Below, piece by piece: positions 1-14,220 of a DNA stretch of 64,000 nt (position 1 is its first letter; each line of letters starts with the position of its first letter). Below the pieces are notes generated by a model. It saw only the letters and a list, made by a program, of their open reading frames with translations, searched no databases and was not told the DNA's origin. The DNA comes from Ursus arctos (lineage: Eukaryota; Chordata; Mammalia; Carnivora; Ursidae): NCBI RefSeq assembly GCF_023065955.2, contig NW_026622985.1, forward strand, positions 78,481,931-78,545,930, read 5' to 3'. A program made the translations under genes and the position numbers.

Positions 1-1498
1 TATTCTCACACAAATCCAATAATATGCCTGTGAGCTTCCACGTCCATCTCAAAACCTCCACCCAGAGGAGATGAGACGGCTGAGGTGCACAAGCCCCAGC
101 AGACCACAGATCTGCTGACCAGGCTGTAAACTGACTTCTCCTTTGGAAAAGCCAATCTACTAAGCAACTCCCAAATGTAGCAAGACCCATGCAAACAGGC
201 AGCTCACTCCTCAGCAGAATTTCCTTTGGCTGCACCACGCTGAGACCTTCCTCCCTCTAAAAGGGACTGAAGCTTTCTCAGATGCAGAACCCTTTGAAAA
301 ATGGGGAAAAGATACTGGTCCCACAAGAATGCAGTCTTTTTAGTAATAAATTAGCCAAGCTTAAAAACTTCTTAGAAACATCCAATTCCAAACAAGAAAT
401 GCTTGGCTTTTGGTGAAAGCCAATACAGGTGACTATGCCTCAGAACAATGCCAGCTGAAGGCTTCTTCCTAACCTTCTATGAAGCCAGTCAATTTGGTTT
501 GAGATGCAACTCCACAGTGAAGGCATTTCCAGCCTGGAGTGTATCCAGGATGAGCTAAAGTTTGAGAGTGATCAAAGATTTGTAATCAAAAGACCTGCAT
601 GATAAAAGGAGCCTCTCCAGAAGTTTATTTTGTTGGATGTTGACCTATAATTTTCTGAAACCACCAAACAGTTTCAGAGACCAACAAAGAATCTATGCCA
701 TATTTCAACAAGGGTAACAGCAAAGTATCAACTATTTGTGTCATGTTACAATAAAATACCCTCATTAGAAACCTCTGTCCTACAGAAGGAAACTGCATTA
801 CAGGGAGGAGCTCCACTATCCTGAGAGCCCCAGGACTGACATTACTGAGCTTTCACTCCAGCCCAACCCCAACTTCACCTGCTCCTACTACTCCCTAGAG
901 CTGTCCAGTTTCTGCCTATAGGAACATACGAAAATACAGAAACTACTGCCTCTTCCCCTGACCAGCATACAAACTGCAATAATGAGTCAAAGAATTATTG
1001 CAAAATGTTACTAATAATGTAATCAAATTATGAAATGGGCTCTTATTAGAGGGATGGAAAAAATGTTTACAAAATACAAGGAACTGAAGTCCAGATACGA
1101 AATACATTTACTTAAACTCCCAACTAGAGTAGATTCTCACTGCAACCTCTTAGACAAGAAGCAAGGAGACTTTGTTCCACCCAGAATCTGCTTTCTAGAC
1201 TAAGTCTCTAATGTGGACTTCCTTGCTGTCCCCTTGGTCACCAAACCATGCAGCTCTTCCTCCTCTGACCTGAGGCCTGTGCAGGTCCTAGCACCCAAGG
1301 TAAGGAACGCTCATCCCTTCCAGGCCCCCAAAAATGCCTCTCTGGGTTTCGGGCTATGTGGCAATAACCTCACAGTTGCCTCCTTTGTGTTCTTGAAGGT
1401 TTTGTTTCCATGGACCACAGGCCAGCAAGCCCAGGTCTTACTAAATCCAATGTTTTCAATCAACTCATCTGAGTCAACAAGGCCTTAAGAGTTCACCT
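1..1498. other. GRM8: GRM8 first coding intron, no recognisable element
   Basis: Mixed-composition sequence with no repeat family, splice-flanked coding block or RNA gene that I can recognise. Short ORFs only. Confidence 0.6.
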
Positions 1499-1611
1499 TT
1501 CCCAATCCTTTTTTACGTGTAAAGCAGAGAGACTGAATGATTTGCTCAAGGTCACACAGCAAATTTGGGCGTAGAAGCCAGGCCTTCTGTTACCCAAGCC
1601 AATGGTTTTTA
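1499..1611 (-). repeat. MIR fragment
   Basis: AAAGCAGAGAGACTGAATGATTTGC, then TCAAGGTCACACAGC. Confidence 0.55.
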
Positions 1612-2712
1612 CCTGGTGCCATGATGAGCCCTGTTAACCCATGCCCATATTCCCAGGGATCCCTCTTCCAGCAGCTTCTAATGCTACTGCTACCCTCACA
1701 CCTGTAACCTTCCCCAGAGAACTGACCTCGGGTGATAGAGCCACCTTGCCCAAAGGTGGCTGGGAATTACCCTAACTCAGGGCTAGGCTGCCCCTAGCTA
1801 AGAACTGATTGGTGCAAAGATATCAAATCCCCACTTCTGCACCTCAAAATAGATGAGATTCTGATGTGATTGATGTTACAGAGCATCCCATGGCTCAGGT
1901 TGACCCTAGGCTTCACCTGAAAGCACATCCTTTCTCCTGAGAATGCTCTTTAATAAATCACTTGTATAAGAATCCCCTGTCTGGGGACACTGATGGGATG
2001 CTGCACTTCCCCATGAGTGTTCCAAGCTGGCATGTAAGCTCAATCTCCACAATAGTCAAAAGGCCTCCATGGACTATCTTTATCTAGAGCCCAACAACAT
2101 TAAATCCAGTGACTCAGAAAGCCAGGAATAGCCCCCTTGTCCCTTCCAGCATGGAAATCTACTTTCCTCTAGGAAAAGCCAACACCCTCCCTCCTGCCCT
2201 CTCAGCTCTCACCTGACTTGTAGTTAGGAGCTAAAAGACAGATTCTGAAGTCAGTAAACAATCAAGCTGAGGTTATCAGCAACAGAACATTGCCTAAAAA
2301 TACTATCAATGACTCATTCTTCCAGTTCTGCTCCTTAGGGAGCAGAGAAACCTTCCCCAAGGTCCCTTAATTTGCTTCTTACATTGTAAAATCTTTTAAA
2401 CGAGAATGGGGATCTCATCACAGCATTAACTTTAACAACAAGCCACCCATTGCTTTTGAAATGATTCTATTCCACTTCCTTAGAGGAATTACTGTGCTTG
2501 CTCCATGTTCTAACTGATGTTCTTACTGGATGCAGTATTTGGGACAGGAAGACATCATTTCTGGAGATCATTTAACTATGACTTGTTTACATAAAACAGC
2601 TTCCTCACTGAGTCTGGACTTGTTTCTCTCCTGGTAGAGGTCAAATTATTGACAAAATACCCAGAGAATGTATAACCAGCTTTGTAGCAATAATAGCTTT
2701 TCTTTTATAGCA

Positions 2713-2860
2713 CCTAATATGTACCAGGCACCAGAAATATGCCACACCTACTCTCAACAGGTAGACGCAACAAGGCTCAGGGAGAGTAAAAAACATATCA
2801 GTGTTATGTAACAATTACATGGTAGAAACAGGATTTAAACTCAGGCTCATGTAACCACAA
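2713..2860 (-). repeat. MIR fragment
   Basis: CACCTAATATGTACCAGGCACC...CAAGGCTCAGGGAGAG...CAGGATTTAAACTCAGGC. Confidence 0.65.
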
Positions 2861-3729
2861 AACATGTGATTGGACCTCTTCCCCAAAATGTCCTTGCCAT
2901 TGCTGCAATGCCTGAGCTGGTTCTATCCTGCAGCAATTTCTGTTCCAAGCCATGTTTCCTACAGAATTATTGGATGTTCTCAAAACTATACTACATTCTC
3001 TGACCTTGAGAGAATGAAACAATACAAAGGGTGTCTGTAATGGATAAAGATAAGAATCAAAAGGAATTTTAACAGGAGGAAGTTGTAAACATACTGTTCC
3101 CTATTCCTCCCTTAGGTATAGCTAAAAAACCATGACATTACATCTAGAACAAACATAAGAAGATTCTGAAAGATAAAGAGAAGTCAAGAAGATTCAGTAC
3201 CTGAGGACCCAAGGAATAATGTGGTGGTGAGTTCCTGGATTTTCTTTTTTCCTCATATATTTTAGGCTGGATAACCAGAGAATCCAGCAACCTGGAAATT
3301 ATAATAGGCATAGAAAAAAATAAAAAGCCCCTCTCTCCAAAAAACTAGGAAAGAAGAGTAGCCTAGCCCCTTTAGATAGAAAACTTTTAGATAATAATCA
3401 CTCTACTCCAGTCGAACACTGCAGAAAAAACTATAGTCCCATCCCTACCACACCAGCGAAGGCCTGGACTATAACGAGGTATCCCAACACCCTGACCAAG
3501 ATGATTTTAGAGAAGCTTGAATGGGAAGACTGGACTTTCATCTCTGCTGAGTGCAATCCCTTGCTGAGGTGGTATCAGACGAGCCAAGCAGAGACTCAGG
3601 ACTTTGCATCACCACTCAGCAGTGCCAACCTCCAGCAGTGTCAGTGGAGGTCATGTGGAGCAGTGTCAAGGCCCCCGCTCCTCCTCACAACCAGAGTGGT
3701 GTCAGCATCTATAAGCAATTACAAACATT

Positions 3730-4840
3730 CTTGAAACAAATGAAAAACTAGAAAGATTTGGCAAAGAAGAATTCTCAGCAAAGAAAGAGAAGATACAAAG
3801 AAGAACCAAGTGGATATTTTGGTACTAAAATATACCGTAACTGAAGAAAAAAAAAGAAACCTCAGTGGGGAGGTTTAACAGCAAACTTGGCAAAAGACAG
3901 ACCTAAGAATCTCAGTGAACACCAGACAGGATAAACCCAGAAGTCCACACCAAGACACATCATAATCACACTTCTGAAAACTAAGGACAGAGATAAAAAT
4001 CTTGAAAGTAGCCAGTGAGAAACGATACATTAACTACGTGGGGAAAATAAATGGAATGACAGAGGACTTCTCATAAATCAAGGAGGGGGGCGCCTGGGTA
4101 GCGCTGTCATTAAGCGTCTGCCTTTGGCTGGGGGCGTGGTCCCGGTGCTCTGGGATGAGTCCCACATCGGGCTCCTCCGCTGGAAGCCTGCTTCTTCCTC
4201 TCCCACTCCCCTGCTGTGTTCCCTCTCTTGCTGGCTGTCTCTCTGTCACATAAATAAATAAAATCTTAAAAAAAAAAAAAAGAAAAGAAAAGAAATCAAG
4301 GAGGCCTGAAGGAAGTGGTGCCATAATTTTCAAGTAATGAAAGAAAAGAACAATCAACCCGGGATTCTAGCTCTAGAGAAAACATTCTTCAGGAATGATA
4401 TTCTCAGATGAAGGAAAACTAACACACTTACCCTAAAAGAACGGCTAAAGACAAGTCTCTAAACAGAAAGGAGAAGACTTAAAAAAAGGAATCTTGGAAC
4501 ATCAGGAAAGAAAGAACAGCAGAGCAAAAATATGGGTAAATACAACAGACTTCACTTCTCTTTAGTTTTTTCAATATGGTTTATGATTAAAGTAAAAATC
4601 GTAACACTGTCTACTATGATTTTCAAGGTAGACAGTGGACATATTTAAAACAATCAAAAAGGGGGAGGGTAAAGGGTGTAAGTTCCTATACTTCAATGGA
4701 ACTGGAAAAATGTTAACACCAGTAGACTATGATAAATTATGTATATATAAATGTTATAAGTAGAACCATAAAAAAGATTTTAAAGAGACATACCCTAAAA
4801 TGCAAATCAAATCAAAATAACACCACTCTAAATTAAAATG
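3730..4840 (+). mobile_element. Old L1/HAL1-type fragment, interrupted by a SINE
   Basis: A-rich sequence with typical L1 phrases (CCACACCAAGACACATCATAATC, GAAAGTAGCCAGTGAG, GACTTCTCAT, GGGATTCTAGCTCTAGAGAAAACATTCTTCAGG). It lacks an open frame. Boundaries are approximate. Confidence 0.6.
4087..4292 (+). mobile_element. CAN SINE
   Basis: GGGCGCCTGGGTAGCGCTG... to AATAAATAAAATCTTA(n)AGAAAAG. Target-site duplication AAATCAAGGAGG at 4075-4086 and 4293-4304. Confidence 0.92.
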
Positions 4841-5610
4841 GAATTCATGAAATGTTCAAGGAACCCACAGGAAAGCAGGAAAAGGGCAAAGGAGAGACTG
4901 AAGAGAAGAAAGTGGGAGTGGGTGGAGTCATCTCCATCTCTTACACCAGGATCACTCTGGAGCTAACTAGACCTTTTTCAGAGGTGAGTAGTCTGTCTGC
5001 TATTTGGGTACACATTTGGGGTGGAGACAAAGACAGGAACCCTCCAGGAAATGCCACAGAGCTTTTCCTCAGGACTTACAGTGGGTTGGTGAATGCTTGT
5101 ACTGGTAATCATGGAAGGCTCTTTTCAAAGCCAGCAGGCTGACCTGTCTTTACACTGGAAGAGACTCCTTGCTAAGCCTTGGGTCTCAGCTAACCTTCAG
5201 CATAGTGGAGCCTCCTTCCTTGGAGAGGGTGGTACATTTACATTCCAACTACAAAAGCCAAAAGCCCCACTTTGTGTGCAACCCATGCTGCTGAGAAAAA
5301 AAAAAAAACAAAAACTGGAACTAAGGTGGCTTTGATGAAGGTCTCATAAAGTCTGGACAAGGGGAAGAAACAAGTCTGACGATTTGGATCCCTGCTCCAA
5401 ATGCTTAAAGAAATGAGCTAGATTCAAAATCAGTCAGACTTGGTAAACTTCCCTACCAGATATATAAAAGACCTGTATTAACAGGCAACTTCAATCTTGA
5501 ATATTAAAAAGAAAATGAATACTGAGTTCTAGAGTAGTTCAACCTCCCTTTAATTTCACTAGAAGCAGTTGTCCTGAATCCTTCCAGGCAGGTGAGGAGC
5601 CCCCAGTCTT

Positions 5611-5811
5611 TTTTTTTTTTTTTTTTAATTTTATTTATTTATTCGACAGAGATAGAGACAGCCATCGAGAGAGGGAACACAAGCAGGGGGAGTGGGAGAG
5701 GAAGAAGCAGGCTCCCAGCGGAGGAGCCTGATGTGGGGCTCGATCCCATAACGCCGGGATCACGCCCTGAGCTGAAGGCAGACGCTTAACCGCTGTGCCA
5801 CCCAGGCGCCC
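5611..5811 (-). mobile_element. CAN SINE, minus orientation
   Basis: Poly-T start, TTTTATTTATTTATTCGACAG, ending CCACCCAGGCGCC. The direct repeat CCCCCAGTCTT lies on both sides (about 5600-5610 and 5812-5822). Confidence 0.92.
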
Positions 5812-5822
5812 CCCCCAGTCTT

Positions 5823-8084
5823 ATTAGTAAACCATTTCATAGGATCTGCTGGCCCTGTGTCTCTGGTCCCCCAACCCTATGTCTTCTAGAAGACTGCTTC
5901 TGAAAACTTTCCATAAAAATTTAAGGTTTCTGGAAGGGTATTTGTACATTACATGCCATTCATTATTCCAAATGTAATCTTAATCAGTTCAACATAAAAG
6001 CAACTTAATATCCTCAATAATGGCAAGGGTAATTTTAAATATTAAAGTCCACATTAGGAAAGAAGGGGCTTTGATTCATTCTCTCCTTCCAAAGACGCAA
6101 CATCAACTTGGCACACACCTCCAATCTTCCTTGCCACCCTCCCTTCCTCTTTTCTTCCCTCTGCCTTTTTTCTTCCTTTTCATTCTTCCCCCTTATAACA
6201 AAAAAACAGGTTGTAGGGGCAGAGTCAGGTTGACCTCAAAAATCTGATTATTCCTTCTCCTTCCACATACTCAGAAACCTAAGACTGTTCATAAAAGTAG
6301 CTCTATTTCTCCCAGAAAAATATCTGTCTTTTATGTTTGTCCTGCCTTTGGCCAACTCTAACATATTTTTCTATTGAGTTCTAGTCTGTACCCCAGATTA
6401 CTTAAAGGTACGTTTGCTGACAATACCAAGTAGACTCACTTGAGGTTTCAGAAACAATCTTCCTTTCACCAAAAGGCAAACAGCCCAAGGAAGACTCTCC
6501 TCTGTCTATATCCTCCTCCAACTTCCCAAGAGCAGAACTGGCCCTTGCAAAATCTTTGAAGGTTTCCAAAAATTCAGATATGGGGTTCTGTGGCTTCGTA
6601 TACACTGTTAAATTTGAATTAATGCCTCAAGTTAGTTTAGTTCTTTCTGTCTTGAGCTGATTAGTGAACATGAAATTTCACACTAATGCTCCTAAACCAT
6701 TTGCCTGCAATGCAGGACTCACTTTTTATTTCATTTTAAATATGTTCACATCATCTCATGACCATGGTTCCAAGCGTCTATCAAGCTTGCCCTCCTCTTA
6801 CAGGTGGGCTGGTTTTTATTGTGTTAGTCCACAATGCTCCAACTTTCCACTGGCACACACTGGCACACGGAGCTAGTAGTTTTCTCAAGTAGTCCTGGAA
6901 TCCATTACCATGGAAACAAAAGATATAAAAAGCTGCTTTATCTAATAGGAAAATCAAGAGGAACTCTAAAAAGATCAAAAGTGTTTTCAAAGTAAAGGTA
7001 TAACCAAATACATTCTAGCTTGGTTAAAGAAGCCTTGGGCTGGAATAATGAGGCAGGTTACAGGAGGAAAAAGGTGGGAGGGGGGCAGGGGGCAGGTAGA
7101 GTGACAGTGAATGCACAGCAGCAGCATTGGGAGGCTCTGGGGCTGGTTAACTGATGGACAAGTGGGACTGCTGCCCAAGTCTGCCCCCAAAAGTGGCGAA
7201 AAGAACCCAATTCTCTTCTGCTAAAGTGCAGGAAAGAGAATTAGAACGCTATTCTCTCCCCACATATATGAAAATGTATTGTCTGTTTTTTTGACATTGA
7301 TAGAATCACACAAACTGTGGTCCCAATATCCTACCCAACCATTCTAAACTAAACTCAGTGGAAATGAGGAGTAAATGAAAGAACCTTAATATAAATATGC
7401 TCATTTTATCATCTCTGCATTTGATCTAGAACTTGATCCCATGTGTTGAGGAAATGCTGTCATGGATCCTATTTTAGTTTGGGAAAGGAGTAGGTGCAAA
7501 CCACATGTATTTATTTTGATGTTCTCATTGTTTTTCTGAAGTCCAAGTAGTTTTACCACATCCTGCCATTAACTTCAAAGAATAATTTTGGATACATTAG
7601 TCCTTGCATGGAAAAATTCCCAATACATAAAGTGCTCTGGCCATCTGTAATAATATAAATTCTTCCCAGTCAGTATACGCCTTGGAAAACATCTGTAACA
7701 ACAGAAAGCTCTCATCAACACTGCTAAAGGAGTACACATTTCCCAACATTTCCCAGGGAGCTGTGTGGCCACTCCAGGACCAGAGAAGCCATACAGGATC
7801 ATGGACAGTCAGATTCAATCCTTATATTGAGGCCACTGCCCACTGAGGATGTGCTGGCCAGCCCATCTGCCATTACAGCCATTCTACACTGAGGCTTACA
7901 GTGTAAGGCTTATAGAGCTGAACTCTTGTGAGATAACTCTTCTGCTCAAAGGCAATCTTCTAGAATAGTAAGGAAAAAATGGATTTAACCAAGAACAGGG
8001 TTAAATTAACAGCAGGATTGTGTTTAGGGGAAGGAAACCGTAACATAAAGGATTTTAAATCACACTGTATGAAAGGCTATACAA
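5823..8084. other. GRM8: GRM8 intron, apparently unique sequence
   Basis: No repeat recognised apart from short C/T-rich runs near 6120-6190. No coding signal. Confidence 0.55.
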
Positions 8085-8400
8085 ACCAGTAGTTCAAAGC
8101 ATGAACTTTTGCATTTGTCAAACCAAGGTCTGAGTATGGCTTGGCCACTTTCTTTCTTTCTTTTTTTTTTTTTCTTTTCAAATTTTTACTTAAATTCTAA
8201 TTAACATATAGTATAATATTGGTTTCAGGAGTAGAATTTAGTGATTCATCACTTACATATAACACCCAGTGGTCACTTACTTTCCATGTTACATAAGTCT
8301 CATTTCCTCATCTGAAAAGCATACCTATCTGATGGAATTGTGATCAAATAAGATTAGGCATGTAAGTGTTTAGCACAGCTCCTGGTTTATAAGAAGCTTT
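8085..8400 (+). repeat. MIR, interrupted by L1
   Basis: CTGAGTATGGCTTGGCCACTTTC... and, after the L1, ...TCATTTCCTCATCTGAAAAGC... GATCAAATAAGAT... match the MIR core and 3' half. Confidence 0.6.
8152..8272 (-). mobile_element. L1 3' end fragment inserted in a MIR
   Basis: TTTC/T-run, then ATTAACATATAGTATAATATTGG and the ...TTCATCACTTACATATAACACCCAGTGGTCA block, the reverse complement of the carnivore L1 3' terminus. The sequence on either side reads as one MIR. Confidence 0.8.
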
Positions 8401-8739
8401 CAAACATTAGTAGGAGCAGGTAAAGCAATAGGAACTTTCAGCCTAAAGAACTCAAGACTCAGGACAGTCTGTCTCACGAAAAAGAAATGCATCAGAAGAC
8501 AGGAGCAGGGCCAATGGGTAGAAGTGACTGACCATGACATCTGCTCCCCTCTTAAGCACCAGGATTCCAACTGGCTAAGATGGGCTTCCCCATCCTTTCT
8601 GGAACTAAACCCATTCTTAAAACTATTCAAGGGAGAGAAAAATTTCAGTTCAGAATAAAGAAAAAAAGTAATGCCATTATAAAATGGAGTGGGCCAGCTT
8701 GTGAGATTATTAGCATCCCATCACTGACAGTGTTAAATC

Positions 8740-8880
8740 ATTTTGGATGCCTTCATTTGGAACCTACTTTGTGCCAAGGACCATGCCAGGTACTCTCAGG
8801 AACATAAAGATGAGTAAGACATGTTTCTTGCTGTCCAAGAACATTATATTCTAGACATAGAATTGGGGTTTGGGCGGAGA
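8740..8880 (-). repeat. L2-like fragment
   Basis: CTTTGTGCCAAGGACCATGCCAGG...CTTGCTGTCCAAGAACATTATATTCTAG is the reverse of the L2 3' region. Confidence 0.5.
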
Positions 8881-10984
8881 CATATTTAACACAATTAAGA
8901 AGAGCAAAAGGCAGCCCTGAATCACTATGTACCAAGGGTCTTAATAGATTAGATTCTGCTTTGGATGAAAAGCTATAATGGAAGATCTCAGAAATTCCTT
9001 CCATCTCTAAGGTTCCATAATGGCAAGTATTAGGAGAACTAGGAAAAACAACTTTAGAAAAAAATAAATTATTTTGCGCCAAGCCTCTTAAAGCATTTTT
9101 TTAAATGTCCATTAGTGGGTGTGATACTTGAAAACCGTGGAACTCCACTAATGAATTTAACTGAGTTACGTAAAACAAAGTGCAATGCAAAACTATATAC
9201 TTTTTCCTTCCCAAGAACCAATTTCTAACAGGGCATAGATTCGTTAAGGACAATTCTCATCATGTAGATGTGATCACCATATTTATAGATTTTACATTTA
9301 TTTTACTTCAAATCCTAAACTTGTACCACTTTACTAGAATGAAATATTAATGCTATTAGTTTAAACATCATGAAACTTTAAAAATAAGGTGTTAAAATAA
9401 TATTTATTCATCAACCTTAGACCACTACAGTATTTTAGATCAGTGATTTAATATCTATCTTTTTTTATCATATGCTATGCCTAATACTGATCAGTACAGG
9501 CTGAACTTTAACTGTAATTATAGTCTAAAAATACAGGTTTTCATTTTAGTTCCTCATAATTCAGAGAAATACATAAAAGTAAATATGTATTTAAGTCTGA
9601 AGCTTCAAATCCCAATTCTCGCAGCATGTGTTTAAACCCATCCAGCTTCACACGCAGACCCTTGGCCCCATACTCCTCCCAGGACAGTGTTGGCTCAGAG
9701 CAGCATGGAGGTGACAGATGGGGCATTCAGTTAAAGAGCGGTGCTGCGTTATTTTATTTTCGTTAGAGAAGGAAGCTGTGGGAAAAATATTCTCCACTTA
9801 ATCTATTTTATTTTCAGCAAGGTGTTACCTGTAAATACTAATTTATACACATGCAAAACTTCACTAGGTACTTTACTGCATGAATATAAATGAAATCAAG
9901 TAATCCAAACTAAAAAATGGAATTTCCAGTATCTTCTTTTCCTCAGGCAGAGGGAGAAAAAAATACAAGGCTTTAAAATTCCATCCCTGGGTTCAAAACA
10001 ACAGAGCATCTTATATCTAGCTCCCATTTAAATCAGTAGGGTTACAAGAGTAGAAATTACAAGTTAAGGTACTGCAGCATTAAGAAGAAAAATAATCATT
10101 TATGCCATTTTCAATACAAAACCAATTTCCAAATCACTCAAAACACTTAACACTTAGAATACTGTAAGTTCTCCAATTTTTTACATTGTCGAGATCTACG
10201 GCCGCTTTGTGAAACAGAGGAAGTGCAGATACGGTTACTTCCAGTTTAGTCAGGGGTCAAAAAGATAGAAATAAAAAACTGTGAGCCTCTCAAGGACAGT
10301 GGTTTTGCTTATTGGAATGAGGCAAATAAAATCAATTCACTGATAATGTATTTCCTTTCTCTCTCAATAATTGTGTACCTCTGCTTAATGAGAATAATAT
10401 AAACAGTCAAGATACGCATGTGACAAATGAAAAAAAATTTTTGGATCTTAAGTTTTGTGGATTTCCAAAGTACAAAGAATGGGGGGTGGGGGGTAAGGCT
10501 TTTCCTAAGTCCACTAGCTCCTTGCTCAAATCCCACAGCAATTCACCTCCCTCACTTATGCCTACCCTAAGGGCTTAGCATTCTGCCCTTTGGAAGCTCT
10601 GAACACACTGGCTTGGATTTTAGCAGAGGTCCCAAGTTTTGTATTCAATGGGAGGAGGGAAATAGCCCTCCAATCTTTCTCGTTTTAAATATTCCTAGAA
10701 GACTCTTTAAGTGATCCTTTGAGGTTTTATCGTAGGAGAGACATGCTATGAGGAACAAACAAGGTTTTCACTTACTTCGATCTTCACACAGTTGAACAGG
10801 ACCAGGCATCAGGTCAAAGGTTCATAGGATTCCCCACGCCTGGAAGAGCCCTCCTCCTCTCCTGGCCTCTGGGTTAATGTGTTCCTACTCATACCCCTGG
10901 GTCCTGCCCAACCCCACATTACCACACAAAGCCTTGACTAATCATTGCAACTTCCTCAGGTGAGGCTGGCCTTTCTTCAAAACC
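8881..10984. other. GRM8: GRM8 intron, AT-rich unique sequence
   Basis: Two kilobases with no transposon I recognise, which is unusual in this window. It could hide conserved regulatory DNA, but a single sequence cannot show that. Confidence 0.5.
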
Positions 10985-11165
10985 CTGGCACCACACTCTA
11001 ATTCTCATTATAGCACTTTATATTACTTGTTGTTATTTCACATATTTCTCCCCATTTGGATCTAAGCAATGTGAAGGCTTAACATCTACTTTCATAGCTG
11101 TTCCCTAGAGTGTCAAACATGACACATATACCTAGGAGATGCTGAATAAATCCCTGCTGGGGATT
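10985..11165 (+). repeat. L2 3' end
   Basis: TCTCCCCATTTGGATCTAAGCAATGTGAAGGC...CTAGGAGATGCTGAATAAATCC. Confidence 0.55.
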
Positions 11166-11975
11166 GATTTACTACTTCCTGTTACGCCTGATAAAGGAGA
11201 ATAAGTGAATAATATTTTATTCCTGAGCTACAATCTCCTCATTTATAAAATTAAGAAAATACTACCTGTCATTTCTTCACCTTATTCTGCTTCTCTTGGT
11301 GGAAAAAAAAAAGAGGGGGGGGGGATTGATTTAGTGCTGAGTTTAAAGAACTATACCAAGAACTATTCGGCATCATCTTACAAAACTGTCCTTCCTAACT
11401 AGACCTCACTAGAATTCTGCATTATGAAAATATCATTTCTTTTTTCCTTTTACATATGAGTAAATTATCCATGTTTGATTAGAATGAAAATTTACCAGGG
11501 TATAATTGATATGTGTTTGACTGAATTATTCATATTTTAAACAGGTGGAGAAAGATATGTCATAGTGTGAGTCAAATTTAATATATTTAGGTCTACTATT
11601 TTTCCGGTTATCCAAAAATGAATATGACTTCCAAAGAAAGTACCTCTGAGTTCTTTTAGTGCTTGCATTTCTGACATTTGTCAGAAAGTGATAGGTATAA
11701 ATGTTAAGCAATTCATCCCTAGGAGAAAGAAAAATTACTCCCTCAATAAAAAGGTAGTGCTCTTTGTCAGAGTGGGCCTGTGTTTCTACGTTGGGACTGT
11801 ATCAAACATGGAAAAGAAAGGGAATTCCAACCCAAAAGGCAGATTTAAAGGCTGCCATCCAGCTTTGGGGTTAGCCAACTGCTTCTCCTAAACCACAGCC
11901 CCAACTCTTATAGCATCGAACTGGAGGTACTGGGAAAGAATCCAAAGGAGCAAAAATTCATTTTTTTTTTTTTTA

Positions 11976-12015
11976 AATCCTAGTAGCACTTTTTTTGAAT
12001 CCTAGTAGCACTTTT
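11976..12015. repeat. Two tandem 22-bp units
   Basis: AATCCTAGTAGCACTTTT recurs at 11976 and 11998. Confidence 0.9.
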
Positions 12016-12434
12016 GTTCAGGTCTTGGAACAAAATCAAAAATTTAACACAGCTTATCTTTGGGTCATCCAATCCTCCCCTTGGTTTTATTTCTTAAATA
12101 AAACAGACTCTCACCATCTAACACATGTATTTGCAAAGAATAATGGTACCACTACTTTTTTAGCTCAATTTGCTGGAGCATGGGGTTGGTGAGGTCCCAG
12201 TCTCGTGTCCAGTCTTCAGAAAAACTAGGTAGCCTTGCTCCATGCCAGAGCTTATTTGGACCTATTAATTGTGTTGTGTCTTGGGCAATGACTACGCGTC
12301 TAATGCTAACCCACCATTGTTCACAAAATAAGGCAAGTCAGGATGAATGGCTGAGAAACTGGAAAAGACGTACCACTCAAAATGAATATCTTACTGATGG
12401 TGCACATCAGTATCTTCCTCCTCATTATCATCAT

Positions 12435-12655
12435 GGTAGCAAACATTTATGGTGCTATTTGCCAAGGATCTCGCTTAGGACTCCATGCACTTTATCTTGT
12501 TTATCTTCATTTAAAACTTTATGAAGGAAGTACTATTATCCCATAGTCTTTACAGATAAGAAAGCTAGGATTTAGAGAGATTAATCAGCTAATATAGTAA
12601 TATAACTAATAAGCATTACATCAGAATTTGAACCCAGGCAGTCTGATTTCAGAGC
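12435..12655 (-). repeat. MIR, nearly complete
   Basis: CAAACATTTATGGTGC...TACTATTATCCCATAG...TTTGAACCCAGGCAGTCTG. Confidence 0.7.
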
Positions 12656-14035
12656 TTGACCTATTTCATGCAATTCATATTAATCTGTTTTACTCAAGAG
12701 TATCAGCACCACTAGATAAGTATATTACAATAATCTATAATTTGAATAGACAGCTCCTCATGATAAATATTTATATGCCACAAATACCTGCACAACAAAT
12801 CTTCCTAAGTATGAAATGCCATTGGTTTTATAAACAATATAAATTCAAACATTCTCAGAGCTAAGATGATAAACCACTCTGAGAACTCTTATAGAATTGC
12901 CACAATGTAAATTACACTTAGATTTAAAGTGTGAGAAATAGTACAAGCACTAATGAAAGCTAGAGTTTAATCTCAATCTATGGGAAAGGAAGCAAAGGTG
13001 AGAAGCTGGAGGAAGACTACATCACCATCCTCACATCCCAAGTAGCCTAGCGTGGCACTGTGGGAGAGACAGATCTATGACCTCTCAGGAGCCGGGCATA
13101 ACCGAGATCTGGGGCTTGGTTATACCATGGAACCCAGTCTCCCAGGCTCAGAGGGAATCCTAGGAGAGTCTTGGAAGGAGATTAACGACCAATATTGAGA
13201 ACACATGCCCATTAGATTGCTGAGCCTAATGGAGTAAAGCAGCAGAGATTGGCCTCATTCTGGAAACAGATAAAGGTGGCTTTGGATGATGCTATACCTG
13301 GACTCCTTCCCACCCCATCAACCTGGTGCTCATTATGTACTTAAAATACATAAAGATTACGTGTCTATTTCTATGTTTTTAAGAATGCTTAGAGATAAGG
13401 AAAATCCCTAATTACAGCTAAAAGAGATGTCTCTGTCATTTGCCAGAGAGTGTATTCTATCACTTAAATTGGTAAATAGGCCCTTTTTTCCCCACCATGG
13501 GGAAGGAAGGGCCTCTTGTGACCCTCTATTGATTAAGACTGCTGTGGAATGTTATTTGCAATCTCATTGCATAATGGGAATCAGGAGGTAGCTGTCATGG
13601 TTTCTGAAGACAAATTGCTGGTAGCTGAGACAAATCATAGCCTCTTTCGTCTTTTACTATTCTCAATTCCCAGTTAATGTATATCTTACAGTCTAAGTTT
13701 CTTAAATCAGTCTGCTCTACTGTCACAGGTAGTAAAAATGAGTAAAAGTGGTAATCTGAGTGACCCTGCTTTAGGAATCATGTTCAAGTGACCATTATGC
13801 TGATCATTACTCCTGAGCTATGCATTATTTAATAAGGAACACAACTTCCAAAAGGGCACACAATTAAAAATAGATCCATACAGCAGCTGCTGTGATTATG
13901 ACCAATATGAACAGAAATCCAACCAGGCACGAGTCAAAAGAAAAAAGTCTGCTGCCAGACAGAACATTGTTCAATCTCATTTTTGTTTTGTGTACTTTGA
14001 CTTGCTAAGTCAGCCAGCAAGTGATTTATATGGAG

Positions 14036-14220
14036 CAGCGGTTCTCAAAGTGTGGTCTGTGAAAGAGCCGCATCAGCATCACCTGGGAACTGTTAGAAAT
14101 GCAAAATCTTAGACCCCAACCCAGACCTACTGACTCAGAAATTCTGAAGGTGGGCTCAGCAATCTGTTTTAACAAGCCCTCTGGGTAATTTTGATGCATG
14201 TTAAAGTTTGAGAACTACTG
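14036..14220 (-). mobile_element. MER5A-type hAT DNA transposon remnant, near full length
   Basis: 185 bp between inverted ends CAGCGGTTCTCAAAGT and AAGTTTGAGAACTACTG. Internal phrases CATCACCTGGGAACT, GACTCAGAAATTCTGAAGG and TTTTAACAAGCCCTC match the non-autonomous MER5A consensus as I recall it. Confidence 0.85.

Larger units (their letters stand above)
11166..14035. other. GRM8: GRM8 intron, mostly unique sequence
   Basis: Apart from the small tandem repeat and the MIR listed separately, nothing recognisable. Confidence 0.5.
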